From an uncultured Saprospiraceae bacterium (GTDB lineage Bacteria > Bacteroidota > Bacteroidia > Chitinophagales > Saprospiraceae): DNA of 63,227 nt. The stretch spans positions 1 through 63,227 of the forward strand of contig CALFBH010000004.1 of NCBI GenBank assembly GCA_937951615.1, in the 5' to 3' direction. The notes under the pieces were generated by a model. The model was given only the letters and a program-made list of their open reading frames with translations, had not been told where the DNA came from and searched no databases. Below, piece after piece: positions 35,021-43,326 of this stretch. A program made the position numbers and the translations under genes. Positions within the stretch are counted from its first letter, which is position 1. Each line of letters opens with the position of its first letter.

Positions 35021-35112
35021 GGCTACCAAATAGTCCGTGTCTACGACACTTTGTAAAGCTATCCAAGTTGAAAGGCTATCCAAGTCGCATCGCGACGAAT
35101 TATTTGGTAGCC
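35021..35112. repeat. Hairpin within the IS right flank
   Basis: GGCTACCAAATA (35021) and TATTTGGTAGCC (35101-35112) are a perfect 12-bp inverted pair. Between them GCTATCCAAGT occurs twice, and GTCGCATCGCGAC forms a small hairpin. It is followed by ATGAATTTATTCAT. This may be a second RNA structure of the IS or a separate repeat that landed inside it. Confidence 0.55.
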
Positions 35113-35283
35113 GATGAATTTATTCATGGGTACTTAATTCAATCGCACAGGTCGGTTTCAACCGTAGGCGAATCGAACGGCAAAATTGTCCAATTTGCTA
35201 TTCAAACATCATAAATCCTATAAACGACAGACTGTGAAAATGTAAAATTGGGGGCTACTATTTCAACTTGGGTTAACACATTA

Positions 35284-37470
35284 TTACATCCTAATTATTC
35301 GCTCAGTAATAATCTCCACTTCATTTGTTGTGACAGACAAAAAGTAGATTCCTTTTGAAAGTCCAGAAATATCAATAGACTGTCCTTCTGTTATTTTTCC
35401 GCTTTGTATCACCTGCCCTGTTGTACTGGTTATTTCATATTTCCCGTAAGGAATACCTGCTACTTCAAATATGCCAGTTGTTGGATTGGGCAATATCAAC
35501 ATTTCTGGCAGCGTTTCGGGGCTGGTCGCTGGGACAGCACAGACATTGATCACTTCTATCTCTCCATCGCAGCCGAAAGCATTATTACCAATCAAGTTTG
35601 GTAGGTTATTATTCAGATAATCGCAAACGGGTGCTACTGCACAATAGGAAAGATTCGGGTTATCTGTCATTCTTAAATCCGTCAGTTTTGTATAGTCTAT
35701 ATTATTCAATCCAGACAGGCTTGTAAGTGAAACATTATTGTAAATTTCTAATCGCCCTTCGATAGCTTCCAGATTATTTAGTCCGTTAAAATTGTTTAAC
35801 CCATTATTATCAACTTGCAAATTGCCATCAATTGTTGCCAAATTATTCAGTCCGCTAAAATCTGTCAGATTATAGTTTCCAGCAATTTTTGTATCCCCAC
35901 CAATTACATTCAGGTTTATTAAGCCATCAAAACGCTCTAAGGCTGGATTTCCTTCCACTTCAAACCAGTAATTTATTGACGTTAAATTTTCCAGTCCATT
36001 AAAATTTTTGAGCGACAAATTAAACCTAACGTCAAAACGACCTGAAGATAATCCCCCACCAATTGTAGTGAGGCTACCCAGACCTGAGAAATCTAAAAGT
36101 GCATTATTTCTTCCGATATAAACATCATTAATAAATGTAACATTATCCAGTCCCGCAAGGCTATTTAAAGACTCATTATCAAACATATACAAATACCCAG
36201 GAATCGAAGTAAGACCTGACAAATCTGTAATATTCCCTAATGATGGATTAAACCTCACACTGATTCCGTTCACGCTATTCAGATTTTCCAAGCCTGAAAA
36301 ATTGCCTAACAAAGCATTATCAGCTACATAAAGATTTCCTCCTATCGTTTTCAGGCTATTCAGTCCATTGAGGCTGACCAATACATCATTGCCCAAATAG
36401 GCTTCATATTCTCCAGTATTTATATACCCAACACGTAAATTTCCCCCAATAAATTCTAAATCATCTAGTCCCGTAAGATCTATCAGTCCGTCATTCTGAT
36501 ATATAGAAAGATCAAAAAACAAACTATCAATATTTTCCAGCCCAGTCAGATTAGTGAGCGCATGGTTTCCAGCAATCTCCAGACCTCCAACGAGTGTCAG
36601 ATTGCTCAAAGCAGAAAGGCTTTCAAGTGATATATTACCTAGTTCATTTTGCCAGTCTTCTTCATCTACATAACCTATTTTCAAGAAAGAAACAGTCGTC
36701 AAATTATCCAAACCTGTTAAATTAATAAGTCCATCGTTCTCATAAATCCCCAACTCTCCAGGAATAGTTGTGATATTTTCCAATCCAGTCAAATTGACGA
36801 GTGAACCATTTCCTGTAATTCGCAAATTTAAACCTATATTGGACAAATTACTCAACCCAGTAAGATCAGTCAAAGCTGGATTACCAGCCTCAAAAACACT
36901 ATAAAAACTCTCATATCCTATTTCCAAAGTATTGCCTATAATAGTCAGATTATTCAAGCCCGACAGATTGGTCAAAAAATCATTTTTATACAAGGTAAAA
37001 TCGCCTGGTATGGTCTGGATATTTTCCAGTCCGGTAAGACTCATCAATGCAGTTCCTTCAATATGCAGGCTCCCGCCTATTGACATCAAATTACTCAGGG
37101 CAGAAATATCGGAAAGCATTTCATTCACTAATTCGGGTTGCCACTGGTAAACCTTCCCTAACTCCAAATTTCCACCTATAGTCGCTAGGTTGTTCAGTCC
37201 GTCAAGGCTGGTTAGACCATCGTTGCCGTAAATAACAAGTGAGCCACCTATTGTCGTAATCGGGCTGAGTCCATTGAGGTTTGTAATGGCGGTGGAGTCC
37301 AGCATGCCTTCTATTCTAAGCTCACCGAGTATTTCCGTACAGCCCGGATTGTTCATGGCAAAATCGTCTATTTGTTGTTGTGTAGTGAATGTTACGCCTG
37401 TGGGGTAACATTGCGCCCAGACTCCTGTATAGCAAAGTAGGGCGAGCATAGTCAGATAAAATCGTTTCAT
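35284..37470 (-). CDS. Receptor-L/LRR-like repeat surface protein with type A T9SS domain
   Basis: 728 residues. Signal peptide 1-19. After TFTTQQQIDDFAMNNPGCTE the protein is made of about 24 leucine-rich units of 22-26 residues of the form L-x-G-L-x-N-L-x-x-I-x-G-x-L-x-I-x-x-N, similar to receptor-L-type repeats. The C-terminus (about 645-728) is a type A T9SS sorting domain (LILPNPTTGIFEVAG ... GIYFLSV). It should be an exported binding protein. It is followed on the same strand by a paralogue at 37658. The IS right end sits 7 bp behind its stop. Confidence 0.88.
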   Translation of the reverse strand: MKRFYLTMLALLCYTGVWAQCYPTGVTFTTQQQIDDFAMNNPGCTEILGELRIEGMLDSTAITNLNGLSPITTIGGSLVIYGNDGLTSLDGLNNLATIGGNLELGKVYQWQPELVNEMLSDISALSNLMSIGGSLHIEGTALMSLTGLENIQTIPGDFTLYKNDFLTNLSGLNNLTIIGNTLEIGYESFYSVFEAGNPALTDLTGLSNLSNIGLNLRITGNGSLVNLTGLENITTIPGELGIYENDGLINLTGLDNLTTVSFLKIGYVDEEDWQNELGNISLESLSALSNLTLVGGLEIAGNHALTNLTGLENIDSLFFDLSIYQNDGLIDLTGLDDLEFIGGNLRVGYINTGEYEAYLGNDVLVSLNGLNSLKTIGGNLYVADNALLGNFSGLENLNSVNGISVRFNPSLGNITDLSGLTSIPGYLYMFDNESLNSLAGLDNVTFINDVYIGRNNALLDFSGLGSLTTIGGGLSSGRFDVRFNLSLKNFNGLENLTSINYWFEVEGNPALERFDGLINLNVIGGDTKIAGNYNLTDFSGLNNLATIDGNLQVDNNGLNNFNGLNNLEAIEGRLEIYNNVSLTSLSGLNNIDYTKLTDLRMTDNPNLSYCAVAPVCDYLNNNLPNLIGNNAFGCDGEIEVINVCAVPATSPETLPEMLILPNPTTGIFEVAGIPYGKYEITSTTGQVIQSGKITEGQSIDISGLSKGIYFLSVTTNEVEIITERIIRM

Positions 37471-37657
37471 TGTGTATTATTGTTTTTGATTATTAATAAT
37501 GACACAAAGATGCAGTGTTTTTCTGGAGCTTTTATACACAAATATAGCTATAAATAAAATTACTTTAAACTAATATCTTTACATAAACTACTAATAAACA
37601 AATTTTTACACCCAATTAAAAAATAGTACAACAAACAACTCATTCAACACTTCAGGC

Positions 37658-39592
37658 TTATAGCCTTACTATTCGACCGATTTTTTTTTGTCCATTCGCC
37701 AAAACAGAGATAAAATAGATGCCTTTCGGCAAATTGGATATATCAATAGAATTATTTTCAAATTGTCCAGTCTGTAGTATTTGTCCATTGGTGTTCCGTA
37801 TTTCATATTCGCCTTCGGCAATGCCTTTGATCTTACATATTCCGTTTGTCGGGTTTGGGAGAATGAAGATCTCTGCTGACTTTTCAATGTTGCTGACGGG
37901 AACAGCGCAGGCATTTAAAACTTCAGCGATACTATCACAATTCGTATTATTATTCATAATTTCGGAAGGCTGATTGCTATTCAGGTAATCACAAATATTG
38001 CTATACGCACAGAAAGAAAGTTGTGGATTATTATAAATACGCAGGTCGTTGATTCCTGTATAATTTACATTTCTCAGTCCGGCAATATTGAGCAAAACAG
38101 GGTTATCTAATATAAGAATAGATTCGCCGATACTAGTGATATTTTCTAGCCCATTGAGCGTCGTCAGGGCATTATTATTTTCAATATAAATACCGCGCTG
38201 GATAGTCGTAATATTTTGCAATCCAGTTAGGTTCGTCAGGTTTCCATTGGATTGTAGGATTAAATTGCCGCCTACAGTAGTTAAATTATCTAATCCAGTG
38301 AAGCTGTTTAAGGCAGGATTCAGGTGTACCTGGAGGTAGCCACCTAAACCTGACAAGTTTTCTAAACCTATCAGATTGCTCAGTGTTGCATGACCTCTGA
38401 TATTCAGAAATCCGCCTATCGAATTCAAATTATTCAGTCCAGTCAGGTTGGGCAAAGCGTTATTATTATTAAGATACACGCTTCTTCCTATACTTGTCAG
38501 ATTTTCCAGCCCTGCCAGACTTGTCAATGAAGAACTGTTCCAAATTCTCAAACCTTTTCCAATACTGTTCAGGTCATTCAAGCCATTCAAATTAGTGAGT
38601 GGATTATTTTGGATGATGAGGTCGTTTCCGATAGTCGTCAGGTTGTCCAATCCAGTGAGGCTGCTTAGTCCGCTATTATAATAAACCCGCAGGCTTCCGC
38701 TAATATTGGTCAGTCCATTCAGTCCGTTTAAGTTATTGAGTCCTGGTATGTTTTGAATGGTCAGGTCGCCTCCAATTTCGCTCAGGCTTTCCAATCCTGA
38801 TAATGTACTTAATTCAGGATTATCTATAATTTCAAATTGGCGGCCAATAAAACTGAGGCTATTGAGTCCTTCAAAACTGACCAGTGCATTATTGTTCCGA
38901 ATATAGACTTCCCCACTAATGCTATTTAAATTGTCCAGTCCCGCCAGTGTTGTCAAGCTGGTATTATAGCGTATATTGAGGTATTCACCAATATTGTTCA
39001 AACTATTCAGCCCTTGAAAACTGCTTAGACTGACATTATCATATACATCCAGATATTCACCAATAGACAACAAATTTTCCAGTCCACTAAAATTTATCAG
39101 TGCTGGATTGTTTTGGATACGCAGGAAACTAGAAATGCTTTGCAGATTATTTAGTCCGGCACAGTTCAGCAGTCCTGCATGATCTCTAATGCTCACATAG
39201 CCGCCCACCGAAGTCAGGCTATTGAAGCCTGCAAAATCTGTCCATTGCGCATTGGATTCCAGGTATAAATCGCCTTTGATTTCATTCAGATTGTCCAGTC
39301 CTATACTGCTGCTGAGATTTGGATTATTGAATATCAAGAGGCTTCCGCCAATAATTTCAACAGGCAACAAACCTGACAAATTATTCGCAGTACTTGTGCT
39401 GATACGGACATCACATAGGATCTCTTTGCAATTCGGATAATTGACTGCAAAGCTGTCTATTTGTCCCTGAGTGGTAAAGGTGATGCCGTCAGGCAAACAA
39501 GTTTGGGCTGATATACTGCCAGGCAGACAGGTTTGTGCCTGCATATTTCCATAGAAAAAAAGGCAGAGCAATAGTCCGTAAATTCTGTTCAT
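37658..39592 (-). CDS. Receptor-L/LRR-like surface protein with type A T9SS domain (paralogue)
   Basis: 644 residues, same design as the product of 35284-37470: signal peptide (1-19), the module GITFTTQGQIDSFAVNYPNC, about 21 LRR-like units and a type A T9SS domain (FILPNPTNGICKIKG ... GIYFISV). The start of the mature protein carries a short duplication (AQTCLPGS / AQTCLPDG). Many repeat units are closer to each other than to the neighbour's, suggesting expansion inside the gene. Transcription is away from the IS. It probably arose by tandem duplication with 35284. Confidence 0.87.
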   Translation of the reverse strand: MNRIYGLLLCLFFYGNMQAQTCLPGSISAQTCLPDGITFTTQGQIDSFAVNYPNCKEILCDVRISTSTANNLSGLLPVEIIGGSLLIFNNPNLSSSIGLDNLNEIKGDLYLESNAQWTDFAGFNSLTSVGGYVSIRDHAGLLNCAGLNNLQSISSFLRIQNNPALINFSGLENLLSIGEYLDVYDNVSLSSFQGLNSLNNIGEYLNIRYNTSLTTLAGLDNLNSISGEVYIRNNNALVSFEGLNSLSFIGRQFEIIDNPELSTLSGLESLSEIGGDLTIQNIPGLNNLNGLNGLTNISGSLRVYYNSGLSSLTGLDNLTTIGNDLIIQNNPLTNLNGLNDLNSIGKGLRIWNSSSLTSLAGLENLTSIGRSVYLNNNNALPNLTGLNNLNSIGGFLNIRGHATLSNLIGLENLSGLGGYLQVHLNPALNSFTGLDNLTTVGGNLILQSNGNLTNLTGLQNITTIQRGIYIENNNALTTLNGLENITSIGESILILDNPVLLNIAGLRNVNYTGINDLRIYNNPQLSFCAYSNICDYLNSNQPSEIMNNNTNCDSIAEVLNACAVPVSNIEKSAEIFILPNPTNGICKIKGIAEGEYEIRNTNGQILQTGQFENNSIDISNLPKGIYFISVLANGQKKIGRIVRL

Positions 39593-39655
39593 AGCAATTG
39601 TTTGAGTTTACAAATGCCTAAGATACAGCTTTTAAAGACGAAACGTTTGTATAAA

Positions 39656-41326
39656 TTATATTTTAACTAAGCGCTGAACGCTCTGCTCATTATCCACCAT
39701 AAGAGATATAAAATACACGCCTTGCGGGAAAGTGGATATATCAATGGACGCATCATTTTCCAATTGCCCACTTTGCATAACTTGTCCAGCAACATTCAAC
39801 AGCTCATATTTGCCTTCGGCAATGCCTTTAATATTGAACATTCCAGTTGTGGGGTTTGGGAAAATTTCAACAGGTTCAAGGCCTCCGGTTTCTTCCACAT
39901 TTACTATATCATTATAAAAGAAATTTCGGCATATCCTGTCGTTGTCGTGGTCTTTATCTGTCAATTGGTTGGGTCTTGTGGTATATAGACATAATTGGCT
40001 ATATTGACTAATCCAATAGAGATTGAGGTCGGGAAAATCTACTGTATCTAATTGTCCTGGCAGCAGGTTTCTATTGTCGTAGGTCATCATGCTCGCCTGT
40101 GCATTATAACATATAAAGTAACAAAAGGGCTCATAAAGGGCATTTACCTCAAAATAATCTATGACTTCCGTTCCAAAATTTTGTACCACCGCCTTAATCC
40201 CTTCTGCCTCAAAATGAGTGTTACAATCATAAAACTGACTAAAATAAGTGCTGTCGGCTGCATTCACCAGAATATTCACTACCCCTATATCTGCATTGGC
40301 ATAAGTATCATTAAAATCATTGTTTACATTCTTTATCCAAGTATGTTTATATTCATGCCCGATCATTTTTACATAATCATCTTTTACATCAATATCCCTT
40401 GTTTGAAAAGGAACTGTAAATTCATCCATCATGTTCAGGTTGTAATCCACTTTAAAGAGGCTAGACGAATCGGCGGTTGCCCAGTTCACAGCGTAAATAT
40501 ACTGGCTGTCACATGTCAGTTCCGTATAATTGGCACTGACAGAGACGCTTGGAATATTCAACGAATTGGTCAGGTTAAGCTGATTGTCATAAAGTTGCAG
40601 TGTATTATCAATCAAAAGTGCCACCATGCCATTATTCAAGAACTTAACATATCCGAATGATGCATTTATTCCTATCTCATAATTATTGCCAGAACTTCCA
40701 ATATACGATAACTTTCTATTTGAAATAGGCCCTCCGAAAACTACAAGGTCTTCCGTTAAGCGATTATAATCGTATGTCACTATATCATTAAAATTAGCAG
40801 GTACATTTTGTAAAATATTTCCGCCATTGTCCAACTCTATTAAATTTCCCAAAACCCTTACCCATACACCTCCGTTATTTGAAGTTATCAAAGATCTAAT
40901 AAAGTTTCCACCCGAACTGTCCACCGTTTTATTCCAAAGTAGATTACCATTGACGTCAAACTTCATGACATCACCATAACCAAAAGCATCACATAAACCG
41001 TGCGTGCCCGCTATAAAAAAAGTATTATCAGTACCTTTGGCTGCTCCTTTAAAAAAGTAGGCTTCATCAGGTGTTAACCCAGGATAAGTATTGCTCCAAA
41101 GCAGATTACCGGAAGCATCTAGCTTATCGAGCCTTAAGATTTCATTCCCATAACTACCACTCATATAATCTTTACCGACAATTATATCTTCTCCATTGTC
41201 CATTGCAAATATGTATTCGCCATAACTGAAAAAGGAATTTCGGATAGTGGTTTCAAGGTAAGTGTTTTGCGCAAACACAGTAGTAAGAAATAAGAAATTG
41301 AACACGAGTAAAAAAATTGTTTTCAT
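39656..41326 (-). CDS. Secreted beta-propeller-like protein with type A T9SS domain
   Basis: 556 residues from the ATG at 41326 (signal peptide ending TTVFAQ). The N-terminal about 330 residues contain repeated WxKTxxxxG/FDxNGNLLW motifs (RLDKLDASGNLLWSNTYPG, KFDVNGNLLWNKT), as in PQQ-like/'SBBP' propeller proteins, followed by a CARDB-like beta-sandwich (about 335-460, VVQNFGTEVIDYFEVNALY) and a type A T9SS domain (IFPNPTTGMFNIKGIAEG). Ligand unknown. It has a close paralogue directly upstream (41434). A promoter is visible at 41365. Confidence 0.85.
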   Translation of the reverse strand: MKTIFLLVFNFLFLTTVFAQNTYLETTIRNSFFSYGEYIFAMDNGEDIIVGKDYMSGSYGNEILRLDKLDASGNLLWSNTYPGLTPDEAYFFKGAAKGTDNTFFIAGTHGLCDAFGYGDVMKFDVNGNLLWNKTVDSSGGNFIRSLITSNNGGVWVRVLGNLIELDNGGNILQNVPANFNDIVTYDYNRLTEDLVVFGGPISNRKLSYIGSSGNNYEIGINASFGYVKFLNNGMVALLIDNTLQLYDNQLNLTNSLNIPSVSVSANYTELTCDSQYIYAVNWATADSSSLFKVDYNLNMMDEFTVPFQTRDIDVKDDYVKMIGHEYKHTWIKNVNNDFNDTYANADIGVVNILVNAADSTYFSQFYDCNTHFEAEGIKAVVQNFGTEVIDYFEVNALYEPFCYFICYNAQASMMTYDNRNLLPGQLDTVDFPDLNLYWISQYSQLCLYTTRPNQLTDKDHDNDRICRNFFYNDIVNVEETGGLEPVEIFPNPTTGMFNIKGIAEGKYELLNVAGQVMQSGQLENDASIDISTFPQGVYFISLMVDNEQSVQRLVKI

Positions 41327-41364
41327 TTTATTTGGTTTAAAAAGTTTCAGAATCTGCATCAAGG

Positions 41365-41395
41365 CAAATTTATTTATAAATAAGCTACAAAACAA
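41365..41395 (-). promoter_or_regulatory. Bacteroidota promoter for the propeller gene
   Basis: On the minus strand TAAATTTG (41372-41365) is preceded at 20 bp by TTG (41395-41393). The ATG at 41326 is about 39 bp downstream and supports the shorter start. Confidence 0.45.
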
Positions 41396-41433
41396 GGTAG
41401 AAATTTAATCCTTTGTCGACAAAAAGCATCTCT

Positions 41434-43101
41434 TTACATCTTAAGCAGTCTCCTGACTACTTGTTCATTATTTATAATAATAGACATAAAATACACGCCT
41501 TGTGGCAAAGCGGATATATCAATGAAAGCCTCCTTGTCCAATTGTCCGGTTTGCATGATTTGTCCAACAGTATTCACAAGGCTGTACTTGCCTTCGGCAA
41601 TGCCTTGTATCTGAATTTTATCTGTAGCGGGGTTGGGGAAAATGGTGATAGCTGTATGCGCTCCAGTTTCCTCTACATTTACAATATCATTATTGAAAAA
41701 GTCGCGGCATATTTCATCATTATCATGATTTTTATCTGTCAATTTATTCGGTCTTGTCGTATAAAAACACAAGCGAGTGTCCTCATATCCCCAAAGATTG
41801 AGGTCAGGAAAATTAACTGTAGTACTTTGCCCTGGCAATAAGTTCTGGTTATCATAAGTCATCACGATCGCCTGAGCATCATAGCAATCGTTCAGACAAT
41901 GATATAGAGCGTTTACCTCAAAATAATCTATGACTTCAGTACCAAAATTTTTCACCACTACGCTCATTCCTTCTGCCTCAAAATTGCAATTGCAAGAAAA
42001 GACGAATTCAGCACAAGTACTATCGGCAGCATTGACAAAAATATTCACCACGCCTATATCTGTATTGGCATACGTATCATTAAAATCGTTATTGAAATTC
42101 TTTACCCAGATATGTTGGTATTCGTACCCGACCATTTTTATATAATTGTCTCTTATATCAACATCATTTACAGCTAGAGGCGTCGTCAATTCATCAATTA
42201 TGTTCAGGTTATAGTCTAGTTTCATCAAGTTGAATGGCAGACTCCATCTCCCTGTTGTCAGATATATATACTGATTGTCCGACAACACTTTCTTATAGCC
42301 ACTGGCTGACAAGCCACTAACGTCCAATGAGTTTATTAAATTGAGTTGGTTGTCATAAATTCCTAAGACATCATCGCTCAGAAAAGCGACCGAATTATTG
42401 TCCAAAAACTTAACATCTCCTGGTATAGTGCCGCTCATCATTACTTCATAACTACCTCCGGTCTGTTCTATATACCGCAATTTGCTGTCCCCACTAACAA
42501 AGCCAAAAGCCACGAAATCACCAGTTGAAAGACTATGGTCATAACTCGCAACATAATCAAGATTTGTAGACACCGTCTGTGCGACATCTCCGTTAGCGTC
42601 CAGTTCCGTTAGCACCCCAGCGCCCTCTATCCATACCCCTCCATTATCAGCAGCTTTTAATGAACCTGAACCTATAGAGGAAAGTCCTAGGCTATTGGTC
42701 GTTTTAACCCAAAGCAGATTACCATTCGCATCAAATTTCATGATGTCATTATAGTCCAAATAATCACATCCTCCTTGATTGCCTGTTATAAAAAAAGTAT
42801 TGTCAGTGCCTTTAACTGCATCAATAAAACTATAAGCTTCACCAGTCAATGCAGGGTAGCTATTGCTCCAAAGTAAATTGCCCGAAGCATCCACCTTGTC
42901 GAACCTCAAAATTTCATCGCCCCATCCACCGCTAACGTAATCTTTACCGACAATAATATTTTCCCCATTGTCCATCGCCAAGACGTATTCACCATAACTG
43001 AAAAAACCATTTCGGATAGTGGTTTCGAAGGAAGTATTTTGTGCAGAAAGCACAGAAATTGTCAGTAAGCTACCGACAGTAAGCAGGAATATGTATTTCA
43101 T
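41434..43101 (-). CDS. Secreted beta-propeller-like protein with type A T9SS domain (paralogue)
   Basis: 555 residues and the same domain order as its neighbour 39656: signal peptide (1-20, VLSAQ), propeller-like repeats with RFDKVDASGNLLWSNSYP and KFDANGNLLWVKT, a CARDB-like domain (VVKNFGTEVIDYFEVNALY, identical core to the neighbour), and a type A T9SS domain (IFPNPATDKIQIQGIAEG). The N-terminal 60 residues and the CARDB core are nearly the same in both copies, while the propeller core differs more. A tandem duplication with uneven divergence. Confidence 0.85.
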   Translation of the reverse strand: MKYIFLLTVGSLLTISVLSAQNTSFETTIRNGFFSYGEYVLAMDNGENIIVGKDYVSGGWGDEILRFDKVDASGNLLWSNSYPALTGEAYSFIDAVKGTDNTFFITGNQGGCDYLDYNDIMKFDANGNLLWVKTTNSLGLSSIGSGSLKAADNGGVWIEGAGVLTELDANGDVAQTVSTNLDYVASYDHSLSTGDFVAFGFVSGDSKLRYIEQTGGSYEVMMSGTIPGDVKFLDNNSVAFLSDDVLGIYDNQLNLINSLDVSGLSASGYKKVLSDNQYIYLTTGRWSLPFNLMKLDYNLNIIDELTTPLAVNDVDIRDNYIKMVGYEYQHIWVKNFNNDFNDTYANTDIGVVNIFVNAADSTCAEFVFSCNCNFEAEGMSVVVKNFGTEVIDYFEVNALYHCLNDCYDAQAIVMTYDNQNLLPGQSTTVNFPDLNLWGYEDTRLCFYTTRPNKLTDKNHDNDEICRDFFNNDIVNVEETGAHTAITIFPNPATDKIQIQGIAEGKYSLVNTVGQIMQTGQLDKEAFIDISALPQGVYFMSIIINNEQVVRRLLKM

Positions 43102-43326
43102 AGTTATTACTTTTTTATGTTAAAATCTTATAAAAGATACAATATATATATAAAAAACTCGTCTGTTCGATTAATTCAAAATCCACTTTATTTTACAAAA
43201 AGCAAAAAATACCTTGCATAAATTTATAAAATTCGTATTTTAGCAAACTAAAGTTTGTTTTACTCAAAAATACAGACTAAATCATACGCTAGCATTTCAA
43301 CATAAAACCTATTAAATACCACTATT
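43102..43326. promoter_or_regulatory. Divergent intergenic region with a possible EF-G2 promoter
   Basis: TTG at 43214-43216 and TATTTTAG at 43236-43243 (one mismatch to TAnnTTTG) are 19 bp apart and would start transcription about 80 bp before the EF-G2 ATG. No gene in this gap. Confidence 0.35.

Larger units (their letters stand above)
33524..35276 (+). mobile_element. IS110-family insertion sequence, apparently complete
   Basis: 1753 bp bounded by inverted ends: left 33524-33550 begins TTAACCCAAGTTGAATATGT, right 35250-35276 is its inverse with few mismatches (GGGGGCTACTATTTCAACTT...). It holds one intact DEDD transposase gene with 421 bp upstream and 282 bp downstream of non-coding DNA. 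No target duplication is seen (left flank ...ATATATC, right flank CACATTAT...), as expected for IS110. The right end lies 7 bp from the stop of the neighbouring LRR-type gene, which stays intact. Confidence 0.85.

Noticed and set aside
36000-39400. Regularly spaced repeats that could suggest a CRISPR array
   Set aside because: Spacing and sequence are explained by leucine-rich protein repeats in an intact reading frame; there are no identical direct repeats with unique spacers.
40052-40660. Open frame of 202 residues on the plus strand
   Set aside because: It lies antisense within the propeller/T9SS gene, which has a signal peptide and sorting domain, and its composition (many I, C, H) is typical of a shadow frame.
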